Part shown: piece after piece, positions 5,354-9,285 of the stretch | Layout: each line of letters starts with the position of its first letter | How positions within the stretch are numbered: position 1 is the first letter of the stretch | Origin: Clostridia bacterium | GTDB lineage: Bacteria > Bacillota > Clostridia > Oscillospirales > Ruminococcaceae | Length of the DNA: 9,285 nucleotides | Reading direction: 5' to 3' | Assembly: GCA_026001145.1 (NCBI GenBank) | Contig: BNZN01000026.1 | Coordinates: 1 to 9,285, forward strand | Position numbers and translations under genes: made by a program | Notes under the pieces: model-generated | Told to the model about the DNA's origin: nothing | The model's input: the letters and a program-made list of their open reading frames with translations, nothing else | Databases searched by the model: none

Positions 5354-5360
5354 ATCCAGT

Positions 5361-6728
5361 ATGACTAGAAAAATCAAAAATACATTTCATTCTCCTGTCA
5401 GAATGGTTGTTGTTAGCTTCCTGATTTTGATTGCTGCAGGCGCTTTGCTTTTGGCGTTGCCTGCTGCATCCAGAAGTGGCAGCACAATTGGATTTGTTGA
5501 TTCACTTTTCACTGCCACAAGTGCGGTTTGTGTGAGTGGCATCACGGTTGCTGATACTTTTGAGACTTGGAACATATTCGGGCAGCTTGTGATTTTGTTT
5601 TTAATCCAAGTTGGTGGCCTTGGCCTTGTCACCTTTGTTGTTTTCTTTGGTGTTTCTATCAGCAGGAAAATTGGAATCAGAAACATGCAGCTTGCCAGAG
5701 AAGCTGTTGGTTTTGGAAGTTCATTTGATGCGGCAACGTTGGTTAAGTTGATAGTTAAAGTTTCGCTAGGGATTGAACTTTGTGGTGCTTGTTTGTTGTT
5801 GTTGCGGTTCATCCCCGAGTTTGGCGTTGGCATGGGTATGTACATATCGTCTTTTTTGGCTGTTTCTGCATTTTGCAATGCTGGCTTTGATGTGTTGCCG
5901 CATAGCAGTGGCGAATCACTTGGGCTCCTTAATTATAATTCTGATCCCATTGTGTTGCCTGTTCTTTCAATCCTTGTTATTTTGGGTGGTTTGGGTTTTG
6001 TTGTCTGGTATGATATTTTATTCAACAAAAGACAAAGAGCCCTTATGATGCACACGAAAGTGGTTCTTGTGATAACGGCTTTGCTGTTGTTTATTGGAAT
6101 GTCTTCTGTGTTGCTTTTCGAATGGGATAACGAAAAAACACTCAAAAATTTACCGCTTTTGGGCAAAATTAACTCTGCTTTCTTCCAATCCGCAACACTC
6201 AGAACGGCCGGGTTTTTTAGCTTGAATCCCGCTGGATTCACAGGCATCACAAAGCTTATTGCTATCTGTTTGATGTGCATTGGTGGCGCGCCTGGTTCAA
6301 CTGCGAGTGGAATTAAGGTGACCACTTTGGCGGTGATATGGAAGACAATTTCGTGTTTTGTTAAAGGTCAGAACGAGACAATTATTGGTGGGAAAAGAGT
6401 TTCCAAACAGTTAGTTTATAAGGCAATTTCGACTTTTGGAATTGCTCTCTTTGCGGTGGCTGTGTCTTCTAGTGTGGTTTGTTATGCTACCCGGAATCAA
6501 AATGTTAGTGGTTTGGATGTGGTTTTCGATTCGGTTGCGGCAATTAACACGGTTGGGCTTTCGGCTGGCGCGGTTGACATTGCGCAAGCTGGTTGGATGC
6601 TTAAACTCATCTTTGGTTTGTTTATGTTCATTGGAAGGGTTGGACCGGTTTCGTTGATGTTTGCATTTTTGAGGGAGCCCCCAGAAAAGGGCGTGGTCTT
6701 GCCGGATGCTCAGATTATGATTGGTTAG
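5361..6728 (+). CDS. ktrB: Potassium uptake protein, KtrB/TrkH family
   Basis: A 455-residue polytopic membrane protein that forms the K+ (or Na+-coupled K+) pathway of Ktr/Trk systems. The fourfold M1-P-M2 plan is visible through four pore loops, each with its selectivity-filter glycine: TSAVCVSGI (G60), SAFCNAGFD (G175), SATLRTAGF (G284) and AAINTVGLSAG (G399). The length and short N-terminus fit KtrB rather than the longer TrkH. GGAPGSTASGIKVTT follows the third pore, as in other members. ATG 5361 gives the family length; AAGGAG (5339-5344) is 16 nt upstream, too far for an ideal site, so translation may depend on coupling to the Nudix gene 7 nt before it. The cytoplasmic RCK partner (KtrA/TrkA) that gates KtrB is not in the window. 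tRNA-Leu begins 17 nt after the stop. Confidence 0.92.
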   Translation: MTRKIKNTFHSPVRMVVVSFLILIAAGALLLALPAASRSGSTIGFVDSLFTATSAVCVSGITVADTFETWNIFGQLVILFLIQVGGLGLVTFVVFFGVSISRKIGIRNMQLAREAVGFGSSFDAATLVKLIVKVSLGIELCGACLLLLRFIPEFGVGMGMYISSFLAVSAFCNAGFDVLPHSSGESLGLLNYNSDPIVLPVLSILVILGGLGFVVWYDILFNKRQRALMMHTKVVLVITALLLFIGMSSVLLFEWDNEKTLKNLPLLGKINSAFFQSATLRTAGFFSLNPAGFTGITKLIAICLMCIGGAPGSTASGIKVTTLAVIWKTISCFVKGQNETIIGGKRVSKQLVYKAISTFGIALFAVAVSSSVVCYATRNQNVSGLDVVFDSVAAINTVGLSAGAVDIAQAGWMLKLIFGLFMFIGRVGPVSLMFAFLREPPEKGVVLPDAQIMIG

Positions 6729-6745
6729 TTTAACCTCTGAAATTC

Positions 6746-6832
6746 ACCGGAATGGCGAAATGGCAGACGCACGGGACTTAAAATCCCGGGAGTTAATAAC
6801 TCGTGCCGGTTCAAGTCCGGTTTCCGGTACCA
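6746..6832 (+). tRNA. tRNA-Leu (anticodon UAA)
   Basis: An 87-nt class II tRNA with encoded CCA (6830-6832). The acceptor stem is ACCGGAA (6746-6752) with TTCCGGT (6822-6828). The anticodon stem CGGGA/TCCCG holds the loop CTTAAAA with TAA at 6779-6781. The long variable arm contains GAGTTAATAACTC, as expected for leucine. The T arm is GCCGG TTCAAGT CCGGT. It reads UUA and UUG. It starts 17 nt after the ktrB stop, and I found no good promoter in the end of ktrB, so it is probably cut out of the longer transcript. The T-run at 6853-6859 after a weak AAAG/CTTT pairing may end that transcript. Confidence 0.97.
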
Positions 6833-6878
6833 AAAAACAAAAGCTTATTAATCTTTTTTTCTCGTTTGGCTAAGTCAT

Positions 6879-7075
6879 TCGTTGCTTTCCACGCATTCCG
6901 AGATTCGAAATAAACTCGCTTTTTCACGTGCTTTTCAAGCACTCCGAAAATCGAAGCAAAACCGCCTTCTCGAGCTTTTTTGTGGTTTGACAAAAAAGCT
7001 CCAAAAAAACAAACCGGGAGGGAATTGCGATTTTCCCTCCCGGACCCTCCCTTGAAACGCTTTTTCTCAAAGTTT
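6879..7075 (+). repeat. Structured repeat, partial copies C0 and C1
   Basis: C0 (about 6879-6925) is only the first part of the unit: GTTGCTTTCCACGCATTCCG, then GATTCGAAAT and CTCGCTTTTT. C1 (6926-7075) is the core with three hairpins. H1: 6928-6933 with 6937-6942, loop TTC. H2: 6972-6982 with 6991-7001, 11 bp, loop TGGTTTGA. H3: 7014-7024 with 7033-7043, 11 bp perfect, loop TTGCGATT. Then ACCCTCCCTTGAAACGCTTT follows. The terminal inverted repeats of copies A and B are not found here. Stem bases differ from A and B in matched pairs. The copy lies between tRNA-Leu and the MFS gene, on the same strand as A and B. Confidence 0.8.
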
Positions 7076-7112
7076 GAAGTTTTTGTTTTAAATGTCAAGA
7101 ATGTTTGAAAGG

Positions 7113-7205
7113 TGAAGAAACAAACCAGAGAGAGGCTTGCGATTTTTCTTCTCTGGACCCGTCCTTGAAACGTTTTTCTCCAGAGTAAAAGGTTTTTGTT
7201 TCAAG
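7113..7205 (+). repeat. Structured repeat, partial copy C2 (H3 module only)
   Basis: C2 repeats the last part of the unit again 70 bp after C1: GAAGAAACAAACC, the H3 hairpin (7125-7135 with 7146-7156, imperfect, with TTGCGATT at 7137-7144), GGACCCGTCCTTGAAACG and CCAGAGTAAAAGGTTTTTGT. The tail is closer to copy A (CCAGAGTAAAAGGTTGTTTG) than to C1, so it is not a simple tandem doubling of C1. From 7206 to the MFS start at 7318 I see only the gene's leader, with a poor promoter candidate (TTGCTG, 16 nt, TTTAAT at 7210-7237). Confidence 0.75.
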
Positions 7206-7317
7206 GATTTTGCTGTTCGAGGGAAAACGGTTTTAATCAAACGATAAAGCAGACCCTATCTTGAATTTTAGAATATTTGGAAAGCAAGCGGAAAGCATTA
7301 CTTGGAGGCGCGGCGGT

Positions 7318-8592
7318 ATGAGGTTTTTGAGGGCAATAAACAATCTGAGAGAAAAGATCCGTTCGTCTTTGGGGATAGATTTTTTGCCACAGTCGTTTGT
7401 TAGTTTTTTCTTTGTGCATTTTGGATTCCTTGTAACTATAAATGCAATCAATCCTTTTGCCAACACACTCTTTTTCAGATTAACTGGCGAGCCGGATGCA
7501 GTTTTGTCTTTTCATGTGATCGTATTTGCTTTAACCCCGATTGGGACGATTTTGTCTATATTTCTTCTGAAACGCAAGACTTTTGCCATGAACATCAGAA
7601 TCAGTTTTTATTCGTTTGCGCTGTTATATGTTGTGTTCTTGTTTCTTTTGCGCTTTCAGAATATGTTCTGGCTTCCTGTTGTGGCAATTTTGGCAGCCCT
7701 TGGCAATGGCTTTTATTGGGTTACATATTCGTTTTTTATAATTCAGCATGTTGATGACGATAAGCGCGACAAAGCCATGGCCCTTATCGGTGTTGCCTCG
7801 GGTTGTGTGTCGGTTGTTGCGCCACTTCTTTCCGGGGTTGTGATTTCAACATTTAGCTCTCTTTGGGGCTATGCAATTGTTGTTTCGTTCTCGATTGTTG
7901 TGGCGATAATAACATTAGTCCATTCAGATAAATTGCCGAGTGACCACGACCTAAATGTTCAAACCAACTTTAAGAAAGCATTCGCGCTTACGTTTAAGCA
8001 CGAGGTTTGGCTTGATTGTTCTTTGAGTGATCTTTTTAAGGGGGTTCGGGAGGGACTCTTCACTTTTTACCCGTCACTTTTGCTGTTTGCGATTATTCGA
8101 AAAGAAAGCGTAGTTTCTTTTAATATTTTTGTAATTGGGATTTTAACTATCATTTCCAGCAGTTTGTATGGCAGAATGAAGGAATCTTACGACCTGAAGT
8201 TGATGATGATGGCGATCAACATTTTGGCTGTCGTATCGGCGCTCATGTTTATAAGTTACGGTAGAGCAACGGTTGTTATCTTGGGGTTTGTGAATGCGTT
8301 TTTTAATCTTTACATCTTAAATCCCACATTAAAGGTATTTTACAACTTAGTGAGTTCCGATGAAAACAGTCAGCTTATGATGCCTGAACTTTATGCGATA
8401 AGAAACTGCTTTTCGGGAATCGGGCGAGTGTTGGGGGTTGTGTTGGTTATGTGGCTTAGCAGATTTAATAAAGGAATTCCAATTTCGATTTTGGTTATAA
8501 CTGTAATGCAGTATCTAACTTTGTATTTTTGTAAGAAAACCGACTCTTTGCTGAAGAAAAATGAAATTCAATGGTGGAGCACCGAGATATGA
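7318..8592 (+). CDS. Major facilitator superfamily transporter, YqgE-like
   Basis: The 424-residue protein has about twelve hydrophobic segments in two halves (first half about 25-202, a polar cytoplasmic loop about 205-240, second half to about 410). GNGFYWVTYSFFIIQHVDDDKRDKAMALIG, followed by SVVAPLLSGVVIS, is the helix 4 - helix 5 region of MFS proteins and is close in style to the poorly known YqgE group of Bacillota. The transported substrate cannot be deduced. ATG 7318 has GGAGG at 7304-7308, 9 nt upstream; the frame is open to a TTG at 7261, which lacks such a site. The gene shares the ATGA overlap with the next gene, so the two are translated together. The upstream region is filled by repeat copies C0-C2. 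Confidence 0.8.
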   Translation: MRFLRAINNLREKIRSSLGIDFLPQSFVSFFFVHFGFLVTINAINPFANTLFFRLTGEPDAVLSFHVIVFALTPIGTILSIFLLKRKTFAMNIRISFYSFALLYVVFLFLLRFQNMFWLPVVAILAALGNGFYWVTYSFFIIQHVDDDKRDKAMALIGVASGCVSVVAPLLSGVVISTFSSLWGYAIVVSFSIVVAIITLVHSDKLPSDHDLNVQTNFKKAFALTFKHEVWLDCSLSDLFKGVREGLFTFYPSLLLFAIIRKESVVSFNIFVIGILTIISSSLYGRMKESYDLKLMMMAINILAVVSALMFISYGRATVVILGFVNAFFNLYILNPTLKVFYNLVSSDENSQLMMPELYAIRNCFSGIGRVLGVVLVMWLSRFNKGIPISILVITVMQYLTLYFCKKTDSLLKKNEIQWWSTEI

Positions 8593-9116
8593 ACATGATA
8601 TGCATGCGAGATGTATCGCCGGATTGGGATTCGCTTCCGGTCTGGACAATGAAAAATTATGAGCACTCTGGGTATCTGAATGAACCATTTGTTCAGGTTC
8701 GAGCTTGCTATGTTGCCCAGACAGGGTTTCATCTTAGGGTGACCGCGTATGAAAACGCGGCAAATTATGTTTTGATGGAAAATTATAAAGGTAATCAGAT
8801 AACGCTTGTGTGTAATTTTGGGTTGACCAAATCAGAAGAACTTTCGGTAATTGTTAGTATCGATGGGAAGAAATCTGGTTTTGAGGATGTGGATTGCAAG
8901 ATGTTGCAAGGTGAAGATCTGCAAGGTGTGTTTTGGGGAGTTGACGTTAGCTTTTCGAACAGTGTAATTAAAGAGCATATGCATTCTGGAAGAGATTTGA
9001 CCTGTGGAGATAGCATTAGCTTTAATATATTCAAACGTTGGTTGACATCAAAAAAATACTTTCATTCTGGAAAGCTATTTAACGAAGGTGAGTGCTGCAT
9101 TTTTAAGCACTTTTAG
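8589..9116 (+). CDS. CBM9-like (carbohydrate-binding-like) cytoplasmic protein, function unknown
   Basis: The 175-residue product has no signal peptide or membrane segment. The pattern resembles the CBM9-like family of small clostridial proteins: SPDWDSLPVWTMKNY near the start, PFVQVRACYVAQTGFHLRVTAYE in the first third, a core of alternating strands, then WGVDVSFSNSVI, a GDSISFNIFKRW segment and a final FHSGKLF. In the family this last part is GxxFxxNFYK...HFGSW. No sugar specificity can be assigned, and the match is by pattern, so moderate. ATG 8589 overlaps the MFS stop (ATGA), with GGTGGAG (8573-8579) 9 nt before it. The tight coupling suggests a job linked to the transporter. Confidence 0.6.
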   Translation: MNMICMRDVSPDWDSLPVWTMKNYEHSGYLNEPFVQVRACYVAQTGFHLRVTAYENAANYVLMENYKGNQITLVCNFGLTKSEELSVIVSIDGKKSGFEDVDCKMLQGEDLQGVFWGVDVSFSNSVIKEHMHSGRDLTCGDSISFNIFKRWLTSKKYFHSGKLFNEGECCIFKHF

Positions 9117-9135
9117 CACTAAAATTAATTTTTTT
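9091..9135 (+). terminator. Weak candidate terminator after the MFS / CBM9-like operon
   Basis: AGTGCT (9091-9096) can pair with AGCACT (9115-9120), or GTGCT (9092-9096) with AGCAC (9106-9110); seven Ts follow at 9129-9135. The stems are short and AT-rich and overlap the stop codon of the preceding gene. It is the only such structure before the next gene, so it is given with low confidence. Confidence 0.3.
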
Positions 9136-9198
9136 CGGAGCAGCTGTTTGCGAAAAAGAGGAGTGGACAAAAAAGAAACGTTATGATACGATGAAACC

Positions 9199-9285
9199 AT
9201 GAAAACAATAAAACAAAAATGTCCGAATTGCGGCAAAGAAACAAATCAAATAAAAAGAGGTTTTAACGTATCGAGAACGCAGCGA
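9199..9285 (+). CDS. Zinc-ribbon protein, probably a transposase N-terminus (cut by the window edge)
   Basis: The frame from ATG 9199 reads MKTIKQKCPNCGKETNQIKRGFNVSRTQR and runs out of the window. CPNCG followed about 13 residues later by KRGF...RTQR is the usual start of an IS-type transposase zinc ribbon (CPxCG ... IKxG ... QRYxC), where the second cysteine pair would come just past the edge. The family (IS1-like, IS1595-like or other) cannot be told from 29 residues. The Shine-Dalgarno is poor, as often seen for transposase genes. No inverted terminus could be defined in 9117-9198. Confidence 0.55.
   Translation, partial: MKTIKQKCPNCGKETNQIKRGFNVSRTQR

Noticed and set aside
5387..6325. 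- strand open frames opposite ktrB
   Set aside because: They are shadows of a clear membrane-channel gene; their low-complexity translations match nothing I know.
449..7205. CRISPR array
   Set aside because: The repeated units are few, long (100-300 bp), irregularly spaced and between genes; there are no short regular repeats with spacers or cas genes.
7206..7317. Riboswitch or attenuator in front of the MFS gene
   Set aside because: No conserved riboswitch core or anti-terminator pairing was recognised; the leader is short and follows repeat C2.

Overview
The window looks like chromosomal DNA from an AT-rich member of the Bacillota, probably an anaerobic clostridium-like or Negativicutes-like lineage. 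This rests on protein resemblance (PyrF and PyrE of the Bacillus type, KtrB, a YwaF-type membrane protein, a YqgE-like MFS protein), on Shine-Dalgarno signals and on the low GC; the genus cannot be told from the sequence. Housekeeping genes are separated by several copies of one structured repeat, and the left edge carries a rearrangement that may be an amplification or assembly artefact.

Left part (1-2191). Bases 1-127 are an exact second copy of 2092-2218 (the end of pyrE plus the end of the convergent CAP gene). They are joined to an inverted copy of the pyrD 3' end, and then the true pyrD 3' end follows (about 211-434). Next come repeat copy A, pyrF (TTG start at 762) and pyrE (GTG start at 1523). 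pyrD-pyrF-pyrE is a pyrimidine-biosynthesis operon read on the + strand.

Middle (1987-4073, - strand). A convergent operon reads a YwaF-type membrane protein, RNase HI and a secreted CAP-domain protein from one strong sigma-70-type promoter (4045-4073). The genes touch or overlap. A candidate terminator for this operon lies antisense inside the pyrE coding sequence.

4101-4709. Repeat copy B carries terminal inverted repeats and is split by a 290-bp dead IS3-family remnant, which sits exactly at a hairpin loop of the repeat. It lies between two divergent promoters.

4736-6832 (+ strand). A consensus promoter drives tRNA-Lys(UUU), then a Nudix Ap4A-hydrolase-like gene, a KtrB/TrkH potassium channel subunit and tRNA-Leu(UAA), with very short gaps that suggest one mixed tRNA/mRNA transcript.

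6866-9285. Tandem partial copies of the repeat (C0, C1, C2) are followed by a two-gene operon, an MFS transporter and a translationally coupled CBM9-like protein. The first 29 codons of a zinc-ribbon, probably transposase, gene run off the right edge.

The most interesting item is the repeat family. Its copies keep three successive hairpins with fixed loops (3 nt, TGTTTTGA-like, TTGCGATT) while the stem sequences change in compensated pairs.
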